Shown here: positions 1 through 10,703 of the stretch, in pieces | Layout: each line of letters opens with the position of its first letter | How positions within the stretch are numbered: position 1 is the first letter of the stretch | Position numbers and translations under genes: made by a program | Notes under the pieces: model-generated | What the model was told of the DNA's origin: nothing | The model's database searches: none | Seen by the model: only the letters and a program-made list of their open reading frames with translations | From: Reticulitermes speratus | Taxonomy: Eukaryota > Arthropoda > Insecta > Blattodea > Rhinotermitidae | Assembly (NCBI GenBank): GCA_021186555.1 | Contig: JAJKFL010000237.1 | Coordinates: forward strand, 4,794,558-4,858,557 | Length of the DNA: 64,000 bases | Reading direction: 5' to 3'

Positions 1-181
1 AATTAGGGAAATCGTGCAAGGGTAGATGACCAAATTTCATGAAAACTGGTCAACATGTACAAGAATTGAAATGGAAGAAATGAGGCACAGACACACAGAG
101 CATGGTGATGTCATTAGCCTGCCAAGGAAGGTAGGCTAAAAGGTGTAAACTGGCCTTTGTTTGTTGTGTGATTCTCAGTGT
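1..181. other. unassigned flank
   Basis: No gene or recognisable repeat. A stretch at 31-50 (caaatttcatgaaaa) is of a kind common in arthropod dispersed repeats, but it is too short to assign. Confidence 0.3.
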
Positions 182-195
182 TCTTCCTTGGGTCT

Positions 196-375
196 TTATT
201 CTATTTTCACCGTGCATTTTTCGAGTATAGACAATGTTTTTCACCAACTAAATGCACTTGTTATAAAAACACTGCAATATTCTAAAACTGTTTGTCGGGG
301 CTTTTTATCAAACAGTTTTAGAATATTTCAGTGTTTTTATAACAAGTGCATTTAGTTGGTGAAAAACATTGTCTA
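196..375. mobile_element. snapback inverted-repeat element (PLE-like?)
   Basis: Two arms of about 66 bp (about 227-292 and 311-376) are near-perfect reverse complements around an 18-bp loop. The element is flanked by a 14-bp direct repeat, tcttccttgggtct, at 182-195 and 376-389, which I read as a target-site duplication. The motif caccgtgca and the sequence ccaacTAAATGCACTT recur in the other inverted-repeat elements of this window (about 20.8, 47.9 and 48.6-49.2 kb), some of which carry hammerhead-like motifs. This copy has no such motif. Membership in a Penelope-like family is inference. Confidence 0.6.
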
Positions 376-509
376 TCTTCCTTGGGTCTGTCTGGCTTCT
401 CTAAGCGGGCATGTTTGAAGGGACGTTCTCAGTTGTTCCTTATTTCCCCAGTAAGCAAATTATATTTAAAGCTATGTGAGTGGAAATGTCTGCACTTTTG
501 TTATAGAAA

Positions 510-690
510 CTTTTAAATAACCAAGAACAAGAGTAACACTGGATGTTCTCACAGCAGTGTTGCTGAAGATTCCGGTTGTCTGGAAAGTTGTAGTGTCATT
601 GGGCAAGTAGTTCCAAACGTTTCGAAGGACCACCGTGCCTTTGAAACATCGCAAAGTACTCGCATAACATCCCAGAAGAACGGAATCTTC
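510..690 (+). repeat. fragment of a dispersed repeat
   Basis: The + strand reads DVLTAVLLKIPVVW followed by a degenerate stretch, and the opposite strand stays open for over 100 codons. VLTAVLLKIQVFW-like readings recur widely in cockroach and other insect repeats (recalled from general knowledge). No class can be assigned and no function is claimed. Confidence 0.3.
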
Positions 691-1025
691 ATCTAAGAAA
701 GAGTAGTATTTGTGAGTTATGAATACATGAGTAATTGAGATTTTATGGTTACAAAGTTGTTTTCTACATTTTGGAGATAATGTATAACCCTTTTTAGCCA
801 TCAGTAATAAGAAATAGGTAAATCTGTGTAAATAGATGGTTTCCTATACTATAAAAATGTATCTTTAGTCCTTTCATACCATGTGGCTGTCAGTAATAAT
901 CACAACTAAAGGATCACCATATGCCTTTGTCACTCATTCAGTGAAAATATACCCATCTTCACCTTCACACAAATTTTCCATTTTGAAACCTGGGAGACCC
1001 TGATGAAATTTTTTTTTAACTTCAG

Positions 1026-3421
1026 GTAAGGAAGGCCGCTACCAGGTAATCTTGAAGAAAGTTGATCTACCAGTAGTTCCTCGAGATGCGTGTCTACAAG
1101 CACTGCGCAAAACAAGACTGGGGCCTTATTTCAAGCTTCATGAGAGTTTTATTTGCGCTGGTGGAGCTCCAGGAAAAGATACGTGCAAGGTAATGATACG
1201 CTGTTAGTGCTCATACCACTCACGTTACCGTTCAAGACTTATTAGACGTGATTTTAAACCTTTACTGACCAGTTTCAGTATTGTAATGCACATGCTGTCC
1301 ATCTGGCCCAGCACTGCTTTTTATCAGTACTAATTCCTTTACCCCTGAGTAAAATCTTACTGCCAGCCCCAATAGTACTGAGGGAGTTTAAACTCCCTTA
1401 TTTCCTGAAAATAAATGTTAATATTTCTGGTGGCTTGCTTAACCACGTTGCTGTAGTGTTTCAAGTTAGTAGTGGGTTAGGATAAAATAGAAAGAGAGGT
1501 AGGTACATGCAGATCATATTAGCTCCGAAAGACAACTGATTGCTTCTGAACTTTGGGCTGTCATGTGCACTTCGTCATACTGGCAACACCATCAATATAT
1601 CCATTTTATTCTTAATAGGAGCAAAGTTTTACCTTATTACTTTGAATTTAAGACACACTTTTTTCATATTTTTCTAAACTGAAAATCAGGTTGCGTCTTA
1701 AATTTGAGGTATTATTTTTCACTTTTCAAAAGTCTCAAAAACGTCATGTTCCTCGAAAAACAAGTGGCCTCGCTAAGAGTAGTAGATTTTACTGACAGTG
1801 AAATGTATTTGCTTGCAATTTTTTTTCCCCCTGAAAATCCCTTTTTAACAGTGGGGTCCATCTTAGAGGGCATCTTAAATTCAAAGTAATATGATATATA
1901 CTGGTTTTTGAGGTTTTTTGAAAAATTTGATCAAGTTAAATTTAAGGTTTAAGATAAAGTATACCAATACAGAGAAACAGAAATTCATCTGACGACATGT
2001 AGTGTAGACTCACCCACCACGGTTTATGAAGTTTGACAAGAATATTGTACCCAGTGGTCTGTGACCAGAGGTTAAGAATGTTGACAGGATGAACATTTTA
2101 CTATAAGCAGAATATTGTTTATTTATATGAGAAAAATTACTTAAAAACACAGTACAGAAAATACTGTTGCTTTGAATTTAGTTCCACTGTGAAAACTGTA
2201 ACAATTGGCTAGCTGCTAAAGTCACCAATGTAAAATAATATTTTGTGCCAATTGAAGCACAGACCAAGTTTTTTTTTAGTGTGGAGCTATCAGTATTCCT
2301 ATTGGATCCGTGTAGTGGTTATCTGATGGTATTCTAAGTGTTACCAGCATTTAAAATGGCTCCGTAAAAACAATTATTACTAGTTTCTTTTTCTGTTGTT
2401 CCATACAGACACTTGAAGCATTTTGGAAAGCTGTGTACAGTACAAATCCAAGCTAATCTGATGACGGGAAAGGGACATTTTCAGTAATTTGTGTTTCGTG
2501 TTGTATCAGAATTAAAGAAACCATCCATGAATAATTACTATGACTGTCACTTTAAATCCATCCAGTTAATTCTTAAATAATTTACCAAATAACTGGGAAA
2601 GATACACAAGCTTAAGTCAGTCATTTTTAAAAACACGTTAGTTTTACGTGCAAAGAAATGCTTGGATATATTTGTGTGCAATATACGGTAGTGATTTTCA
2701 GGCATTAACACATCATATTAACCATGATAACTGTTCTGAAATTATGTAATAGGTTATGGTTTCTTGAGTTCTAACACAAGTTTCATTACTTTCTTCATGG
2801 AATATACCAGTTTAGAAATGTATACTGTCACATCTCATCATAGTTGTGTTTTGTTCTGACAACAGATGAAGACAAGTTTGTAATGCAGAAACATATTCAA
2901 ATATTTTATTTAATCACTATTCGATTACACCTTTCAGCGCTACGTTCATTCTTGTATGTGAACAGTCCTGTTCTGTTTTCACCTTCTTATTATGAAGAGC
3001 TTTGTGTCACAAAAAAAAATAGTTTGTGTTCACAGCAACATGTCCCATTTTATTGGCAGATTATTCCATTTATCACAAACAGGGTTAAATGAAAAACAGT
3101 ACATTTTTTATCTTCCTTCAGTAAGTCATGTACTGGCATGTTGTGCGATATGCTCGGCTCTACAATGCTTATTGTCTTGAATTTTAGACGGACAGAAATT
3201 AAATGGCTTGACTTATTTTCCAGGGTGATGGAGGTGGTCCTCTGGTGTGTCCAGATGCAAATGATCCCACCCATTATCAGCAGGCAGGCATCGTTGCCTG
3301 GGGCATTGGTTGTGGCGAAAATAACACTCCTGGAGTCTACGCTAATGTTGCTCTGTTTCGAGACTGGATAGATGAACAGATTGCTTATCAGGGACATAAC
3401 CCAAGCCTTTATGATCCTTAA
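1026..3421 (+). CDS. clip-type serine protease homolog, last two exons
   Basis: Exon A is 1026-1189, after a T-rich tract ending ttcag and before gtaatg. Exon B is 3224-3421, after ttattttccag and ending in TAA. Exon A enters on a split glycine codon and leaves in phase 0, so the join is in frame. The 120-odd residues are the C-terminal half of a chymotrypsin-fold domain: [17 protein letters not shown], the Cys of DAC, FICAGG, DTCK, then [19 protein letters not shown] and PGVYANV, ending NPSLYDP. The catalytic serine codon is GGA (Gly) at 3230-3232, so the product should be proteolytically dead. This is the hallmark of the clip-domain SPH / prophenoloxidase-activating factor 2 group, secreted haemolymph cofactors in melanisation. 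The clip domain, His and Asp regions would lie upstream of the window. The family call is strong; the exact orthologue is unknown. Confidence 0.9.
1190..3223 (+). other. intron of the serine protease homolog
   Basis: A 2.03-kb GT-AG intron bounded by gtaatg and ttattttccag. It is AT-rich. No transposon, RNA gene or internal exon is recognised in it. Confidence 0.8.
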
Positions 3422-3601
3422 ATTTCCTTAAACATGTGCGAAAATGTGATTGTGTTGTTTCAAGTATAAAAACAATGTTCGGAGACTTAATACCTGATAC
3501 AAGATGGCTTGAAACTTGTTACAATGCTTCTCAGATGGATTGAATGTCAGAAGTTTCTTTATAAATGAGTTAAAATTCCGTGATAAATGTTAATTATTAA
3601 A
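3422..3601 (+). other. 3' UTR of the protease homolog with ATTAAA signal
   Basis: AT-rich sequence follows the stop codon. The common variant poly(A) signal ATTAAA lies at 3596-3601, about 175 bp after the stop. No AATAAA is nearer. The cleavage position is inferred only. Confidence 0.5.
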
Positions 3602-4198
3602 TTTCAATGACATAAATTATATATGCATATAGTAAAATGAGAAACACAAGAAAAGGTTTATTGCCCACAGGTATCAGCTCATAATATGACAAACAACAGG
3701 ACATCTTGACCGACATGCTGTCTGGAAACGTTGGTAAAAAACCAACGTATGCTGCAGCAAAAGCCAGAAGAGCAGACACCTCAAGGCTGTGAAATTTGTA
3801 AGCATTTTACAAGCACGTTGTCATTCGTCCGTATTTTCTTTCTCCGCTTTTAAATGCCATTTTCAAGGTAAAGGCAAAGCAGCAGTACACTGTGAAGGTA
3901 CATGTGATGATGGCAGTATAGCTCCATGCATTCTGAACTCCAAGGTGAAGATTCTCACATGCATACGCTTCTTTAGTTGCATAGTGAACCATGCATATCC
4001 AAGAAACATTCAAGCATCACTGAGAACAGCACGACTGTAACAGACGATAGGCCTAACTGTATTTTAATTGTGCCATGCACACAGAACCAGACATTTTAAC
4101 TCTCAAGTCTGTAGTCAATGAATTAACAGCATTTTTATGCAGCTGAGTTCAAGTCGCTTCACTTCCAAACCATGTTGATAGTTGAGAATTTTTCTTCC
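3602..4198. other. intergenic, nothing recognised
   Basis: No conserved reading frame, repeat boundary or RNA motif is seen here. Confidence 0.4.
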
Positions 4199-4211
4199 TT
4201 ACACAGAAGTG

Positions 4212-4535
4212 CTCACCAAATCAAGGTAAATTAGATGGGTGGGGCATGTAGCATGTATGGGAGACAGGAGAGATGCGTACAGGGTTTTGGTGGGGAAACC
4301 TGAGGGGAAGAGACCACTTGGAAGACCCATGCATAGATGGGAGGATAATATTTAAATGAATCAAAGCAGTAGGATGGGGGGTGGGGAGGCATGGACTGGA
4401 TTGATATGGCTCAGGATAGGGACAGGTGGCGGGCTCTTGTGAATGCGGTAATGAACCTTCGGGTTTCATAAATTGCGGGGAATTTCTTGACTAGCCGAGG
4501 ACTTGTTAGGTTCTCAAAGACTCTGCTCCATGGAG
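4212..4535 (+). mobile_element. LINE-A 3' end, 5'-truncated copy
   Basis: This matches the 3' part of the LINE at 31985-32815: a reading like GxAWGRPxxRWEDNI, then tcaggatagggacaggtgg, aatgaaccttcgggtt and the closing tccatggagtta. A 13-bp duplication, ttacacagaagtg (4199-4211) and ttacacagaagcg (4536-4548, one mismatch), flanks it. This is the usual product of target-primed reverse transcription that stops early. Confidence 0.85.
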
Positions 4536-4754
4536 TTACACAGAAGCGTTGTAAAAAATCTCAAGAGGGAGGGCAGTATGATCAAACAACTTAACCCAGT
4601 TTACTGTTGTGTGGAGAGTGATAGAGATGGACAATTTTCAGAGGAAGGTAGCATTAATTTACTCAGGTAATTGCATAATAACCAAAAACAAAATAAGATA
4701 GTGGGTGTACCCAATGTATACCGCAAGTCATTCATTTGGTACATTCTGCATGTT

Positions 4755-5701
4755 TAGGGTTCCCATAGCGCTTTTAAGGAAAACTGACACATTCTCAAAA
4801 AAAAATGTCTACGAAAAACCTGGGATATTTGGGCAGAAAAGGGGGGAGACATTTTAAAAATCAGATTTTTCACAGACGAGCTGCCACGAATAAGTGCTTA
4901 AAAGAAAATAAATACAAAATTAAATATAAAATATAAATTACAGATGCATTAGCTTCCTCATCACTCCTCTCTGGCAGTAAAACCAGGATAAAAAGTACGG
5001 ACAAGTTCAGAATCGGAGGTGCTGGGGGGGGGGGGGGGGGGGCAGTTGAGGGGGCTGACGTACAACAGGGGTAGCTAGTTCATACATGTGAAATTAGGGC
5101 GCAAAATGCGAGGGAACACATCAAATTAAAGAACTAAAACTTTCAACTGCACAGCGCATCAGCTAGGGTTGTGCGCCCCTCAAGTGGGATGCAGCGATGG
5201 CTCGCCGATCGCCGTGACATCCGGGGGGGGGGGCTTGTCAATTTCAAGATCATTACATAAGACCCTTTTGCAAATGTGTATTCATTATAGTTTGATCTAA
5301 CACTAAATGGGTCAAAAAATACACTTGTGTATTTGCAAAGCAGTATTAAATCGTATTAGGAAGACGGACTGTATAGCGCACACAATCAGTGGCACATTGT
5401 CTGTGGAAGATTCACAAACCTTGCTGTTTATCACCACTTACATGAACAGTTTTACAATTTTGCGAACTTTGCCAAGGAAATACCTGATCGATTTCCACCA
5501 ACACATGTACGAAACCAAAGATAACAAACACTGAACTCACTGACCATCAGCGTAGGTTATGGACAAATTGCAATGATGCAAATGAAAAATCTACCAAATA
5601 AATAAGTGGGCCATGTGGGCATCCCAAAAGAAGTTGTCGGGACACCAGGTTATTTTAAAAATGAGACAGTGCCAGAAAAAATGGGACGAATGGGAACCCT
5701 G
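4755..5701. mobile_element. non-autonomous hAT element, 947 bp
   Basis: Terminal inverted repeats read tagggttcccat at the left and atgggaaccctg at the right, the CAGGGTTCCCA type of hAT ends. The flanking octamers tgcatgtt (4747-4754) and tgaatgtt (5702-5709) agree at 7 of 8 positions. No transposase reading is left. It contains a 19-base G run at 5024-5042 and a second G run near 5223-5232. Confidence 0.7.
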
Positions 5702-6109
5702 TGAATGTTACATTCTGATTTGAAGGAAGAAAGAATGTTTGTGAGTTACTTCCACATGTCCAATCAATCATATGAACAACTCTCAAGTAAAATTAAGGAT
5801 TGGGTGGGGCTTGAGATATTCAGATGTATGTGAGAAAATGTTGGCAGTCAGTGTGGTGTGTTTTCGTTACAATACATAATCTGATTATTTTAAAGTTTCA
5901 ACTGTTAAAACATGGAATTTAAAAAAAGTGAGAACATACATTAGAGGAAAAATAATTACCAACAATAAAGTGATTTAACAAATTAAAGAATTTAACTACT
6001 TAGGATACAGTGTAGCATATATAAATGACGATGATGTATGTAACACACTATGAACATTATAATATACATGGGAGCATCAAACATTTCCCACAACTGAAGC
6101 ATAATTAGC

Positions 6110-6860
6110 AGTAGAAAGGATGTGTATAAAACATAACCTAGTCACCCTTCAAGCACTGCCCATCTGTACAAACACACTTGCTTCAACAGTCCTACCAATT
6201 CTGGAATCACTTCTGGAAAGTTCTCTTTGGATTGGCTGTGAGAGCTGCTGTCATGTTCTTTTAAATTTCTTCTGCGGAGGCAAAAGGATGACCTTCGAGC
6301 GCCATCTTGACTCTCAGATAGAGCATGAGTTGCAAGGAGCGATATCTGGAGAATAGGGCCTGAGGAACGGTGGGAACTTGGTTCTTCACCAAAAAGTGTG
6401 GCGCTGCATGGGAGGTGCGCCCAGGTGCATTTTGGACACACGCTTCCTTAACACATCTTTCAGAACGCTTTGAACCAATCCACGAGATGTAATTTGTGTT
6501 TGCTGTCTGTTCAATTACTATACATTGATCTTATGTCACGATTGTGCAAACTTTGGCAACATTTTCATCGTTCCTTGAAGTTTCCACCCTGCTGCTGTAC
6601 TCATCTTCTAGCGTGTCTTGAACTGTTTTTAAATCGGTTGTACCGTTTGTACACAGCAGATTTTTAAGAGCTTCAGCTCTAGAAACCGAACTGGGGATTA
6701 CAAGAATTTCTAATGCTGATTTCCCTACTTCCCAAACAGCTTGATGTTTGCCCACTGTTCATGCTCGGACATCACAATGTGCGCTGACAAAAACCAACAG
6801 CGGCACACACTGTGTTTCAAACTGTTTCAACTTGCTCCACAGTGTAGCCCTCTGAATGCC
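6110..6860 (-). pseudogene. decayed mariner transposase
   Basis: Read on the - strand, 6860 to about 6530 gives GKSALEILV, then DTLEDEYSS and TSRNDENVAKV. These are the helix-turn-helix and linker signatures of mariner transposases (compare GKSASEILEML and TSRTDENVEKV in SETMAR-like proteins). Further on, about 6360-6130 reads SPDIAP, KxKRT and a C-terminal IGRTVEASVFVQMG-like end, equivalent to the SPDLAPCDF block that carries the third catalytic acid. Many stops and frameshifts are present. It lies inside LINE-E in opposite orientation and so is the younger of the two. Confidence 0.65.
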
Positions 6861-7088
6861 ACTCCCTCGTAACAGAAAGCATAATTATCTTGAAATGACT
6901 GAATTCCAGAAACTCTTTGATCCTCCCTTGTATATGTCAAACAATTTGACGTACATTGAGAACAATGACAAAACACTGTTCAAATGTAAGATAATGGCAG
7001 TACCTATGCTGTTACATGTGTGTGAGAATTGGAGTGTAACAGAACATGAAAGAACAGTTGAGACAGTGACGATCAAGTTTGTGAGGTC

Positions 7089-7530
7089 AGTTGAAAGCAG
7101 GTGTGCACCCAGAATTTTTTACTGGGGGGGTGGGGGCTGACCCTGAGGCTGTATGTAATGTATGTTTCATTTTAAAAATTATTTTATAAAAATCATGTCA
7201 TAGATATAACTGCAACATGACACGTTTTGAAACTGCATTATTATACACACAAATGTAACTACATATTCCATGACTCACCTAATTTAAATCACATCTAGTC
7301 TTCTGTGTTTTTTAAATTTCATCTATGATATAAGTTTCTTTGATTTTATTTTTCTGAATTCTAATGTCGTTCAATGTCAGCCAATTTCAGTTGCTGATTT
7401 CGGCTGAAGAGTAAATCACATAAAATGTTTGATATCACTGTGTCTATAAAAATGTGTTTTTTAAATTTTGATTTGACAGGGGTGCAGCCTGACACAGCAA
7501 GGGCACGCCCAAGGGGGGGGGGGCCCTTGC
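7089..7530. mobile_element. hAT-like MITE inside LINE-E
   Basis: The left end caggtgtgcacccagaattt and the following 100 bp match the reverse complement of the right half of the hAT element at 24918-25322. Both share gggtcag, a long G/C run and an AT-rich core. The right end is messy, with aagggcacgcccaagggg and an 11-base G run. The LINE reading resumes just after it. No clean 8-bp duplication is seen at the right edge. Confidence 0.55.
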
Positions 7531-7790
7531 TTGAAGGCTATGACCATAAAAAATCAAGAAATAAGAGACAAATTCAGTATATATAATTTAAATGGTATTA
7601 TTGTGATTATAGGTGTAAATGGACACAGAACTCCCATATTAGTGCAGGAATACATTCTAACTGGTAGAAGAAAAGATGGAGACAGGCCAGAATTGGCTTA
7701 TACCCTCCTGCTGATGATAAACTGTACTGGCAAAAGTACAGCATCCATTACACATCATTCCACATAAAAATATTGACCGTAACTGGACAA

Positions 7791-10464
7791 TACTTAATGC
7801 AGAGTCCCCAGTGTCAGATGCTGCGGACTCTGTATTTCTCACAGGTGGGATTGACAAGTACTGTGAAACAATGTTGGAGAGTTGTGTTTAAAATGGGTTA
7901 TTCTTAGTGCCCTTTTTTTTACTTAATGTTTACAATGGTTCAAAATTTTGCCCTACCCTTTTGGAAACTGTCAGCCTTCGTGTGCTGAATCGAAATTTCA
8001 TAGATTTTAAACTGTTTTATGTCAACTTAAACCGTCGCAACTGCCCTTCCGCTAGATGCGCTTTCGCGGCTAATGCCATCAGTAGTGATACTTGGTATGT
8101 CTGTTTTGATTAATGACTTGTTATTAATGTAAATCATGAACTCGACGCTGTAGTTCGGTCACTGCGACATTTTTAAATCAAGTCATCTATGTTCTGTCAG
8201 GGTATTGGATTTCTGCCTCAGTACTTCTTTTATATTGTTTTACTGCACATTTGTTTTGTCTTGTGTATTTGTACTGTTTTGTATTTTATTTGTGCTTTTG
8301 TGCTGGCTTTGTAATTGGCACTTGTGCTGTTAAGTCTGCATGTTAATAAATACCCATTGAATTGAATTATCAGCTGTTTGCGGAGGATAATTAACGAGGT
8401 TAACAGGACTGTGGGTAGAGAGGAAGAGGTTTAATATGTGAAGATACGTGTCTTCTGGTTACTGGTCTGTGTTCAGGGTTCTGATCATGGTTATTCACTT
8501 AAAACATACAGTGAAAAATCTTCATTACTGTCGTCATGTGGCTCTGGTTACCAGTTCTGAGTGCCTTAAGGAAGCTGTATCTTTGTTTTTCAATAACATT
8601 ACTCTCACTTTTGATCTGTTTAAAGGCATGTCATGGTGAGACTGTTCATTCTTCTAGCATGTCCCATATTTAACACTTGTACATCTTTGGTCCTTCCTTC
8701 TGGATTTGCTAATTTGTACATATGTCCTTGACACCGGCCCCCTTTTCCCAGAAAGACAAGTGTTCAGTAATAGACACATTTTGAAATACTGTTGGCACCC
8801 ATCAAAATTTTTTCATTCAACATTTTTATGCCTTATGTTTACAACTGTGCGTGTTTCTTCATTGTAGTGATGTGCATTTCATAGATCTACCAACACCAAT
8901 ACCGACTAGCTGTTATCGAAGGAGAGGCTGTTACATGTCACTCAGTTTTATTACCGAGAGAAACTTATAATTTTAAGGACACCAATAATTGCTACATTTT
9001 AGGATACTGATGTTAAGAAAGTGTGAAGGTCCAAAAATCTGTTTGAATATACAGGATTTTTCCTCCATGTCTTGTCAAGTGACAATGGAGCTTTGTCCTG
9101 ACAATATTCGAGAGTATAACAGTTAAAACTATAAAGTATTTTAAGATTACAAAATATGAAAATAAAAGTCATTTACTCTTTTTTAATGTTAGTGAATTTC
9201 TTTTCTATCCACCAGTCGCACTTCTGTTTCTTTGTATTTTTGTACACAATGTGTCCTAAATAACTGGGTTCCTCTCCACTTCCAAAATGAATACATCACT
9301 GACCACTCACACCGCACGACACCCGACATCGCATCAGCAGCTGAACTATGTGCTCTAGCATGCGAAATTGCATAACTTTCACATGAAAATCCCTACTGCC
9401 TCGTGTAAATGTAAACAATACAGTACGCACAACCATTTTTCACTGTAGTTAACTGTTATTCAAGTCATATAGTTTTATCATGTGAAGATCTCAACTCCTA
9501 TCTATGTACAATAGTCACACTTAAAGGAATTGTGCGCTCTCCATATGCAAAAGGGTTAGACTAATATAGGGACATTATTTTATCTGACAACTGTTGTTAC
9601 TCACTTCATGTCACCTCACTTATGAAATTTTAATGTGCGATGAATGCGTGTTAGATATGATGTGTGTCCGCGATCTTGAAGAAAACGTTTCCAGCGTCTT
9701 TGAATGTGGTGTGGAAAAGTCTAACATTATCTGCAACACGGACATAAAATGCATGGACTCCGACTCACGGTAAATTGGCGTACCAGCAAGGGCTGCAGTG
9801 CCTGAGATCATACGACATTGTAACGCTGAAGAAGAGCGATGCAAGTTCTTATTAAATAGTGCCCCTGCAGCTTGTAATAAGGACAGTAGAATTCCTTTAA
9901 TCCAGAAGCTGATTCTCAAGAAATTCTGATACTTCAGCAACTGAGGAAAATAGCTCACAGCCAGTGATTCTGGCATCGATAACATCCAGCAGGTACAGTG
10001 ATTCCATGATTTAATCTTGTGGAATCTGGAATTTATTCAGCCCATCAAGCTATCCAAAGGTGTCCTTCAGCACCCCCCCCCCCCCCCCCCCCCCCCCGGT
10101 AGAAACTGAAGAGTCTGAAGACATCATAAAAGGGGGAACCTGAACCAGCAGCTGAAGGAGATATCAAAATGGAATACCCTGATTAGTTGTGCAGCCCAAG
10201 TATAGGAGCAGTAACAAAAAATTATCTGTAAGAACTTAGGTCAGCATAGGTACTGTTTGATAATCCGTCATCTGTCTGGTCCCATGGGTGTCAGATTAAA
10301 GGAATGCTACTGTCCTCTGCTACAAAAATCACCAGAAAGTCATTAACCTGGACATATTATTTAGCACATTACAGCAGACACAACCACATGGACTAGATGC
10401 TTTTAAATCAGGAACAGGTACAGTGCAGCTTGTATCGCTCATACTCAAGCAGTCGGTGTGCAGT
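7791..10464. other. mostly unassigned, intergenic
   Basis: No supported gene. At 8345-8372 the text aataaatacccattgaattgaatt resembles the simple-repeat tail of a LINE, with T-rich sequence before it, but no coding part was recognised. The 9620-9985 open stretch on the - strand has no motif I recognise. Confidence 0.3.
10073..10097. repeat. poly(C) run of 25
   Basis: An uninterrupted run of 25 C in otherwise AT-rich DNA. The length may be inexact because such runs are hard to sequence. Confidence 0.9.
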
Positions 10465-10473
10465 TAATAACAC

Positions 10474-10694
10474 TTTTTTTTAATGGCTCGACAGCCCCTT
10501 GGGGACTTAGGCCGCCTCATTGTTCGAGGCTTCACAATCACACTTTAGACACACCACACTCGGTAGGACGAGTGACCAACCCGTCACAGAGACCTCTACC
10601 TGACAACACAAAACACTCACAAGAGACAGACATCCATGCGTTTGGCGGGATTCGAACCCACAATCCCAGTAAGCGAGCGGCCGCAGACCCATGC
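10474..10694 (-). mobile_element. SINE1 copy
   Basis: A tRNA-Leu-like head on the - strand (B box ggttcgaatccc, read in reverse at about 10650) is followed by the shared body with gtgagtgtt, caggtagagg and cgtcctacc, ending in the ggctgtcgagcca tail. The 9-bp duplications taataacac at 10465-10473 and 10695-10703 mark a retroposition. The head is slightly shortened. Confidence 0.9.
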
Positions 10695-10703
10695 TAATAA
10701 CAC

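Larger units (their letters stand above)
5880..7790 (+). mobile_element. LINE-E fragment, split by a mariner and a hAT element
   Basis: Three blocks on the + strand look like the C-terminal region of a non-LTR reverse transcriptase. They are about 5900-6060 (IIxNNKVI then EFNYLGYSV), about 6900-7088 (CKIMAVPMLL then CENWSVTEHER) and about 7531-7790 (IRDKF, then LTGRRKDGDRPEL). Their order matches the family. The gap at 6070-6860 holds a decayed mariner on the opposite strand, and the gap at 7089-7530 holds a hAT element. Frameshifts and stops are common, so the copy is dead and old. The clade is uncertain. Confidence 0.6.

Noticed and set aside
3050-3397. Open frame on the - strand opposite the protease exon
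   Set aside because: It is the antisense shadow of the real exon 3224-3421.
9620-9985. A 121-codon open frame on the - strand
   Set aside because: No transposase, host-gene or domain motif could be recognised, and no splice or promoter context. Probably chance.
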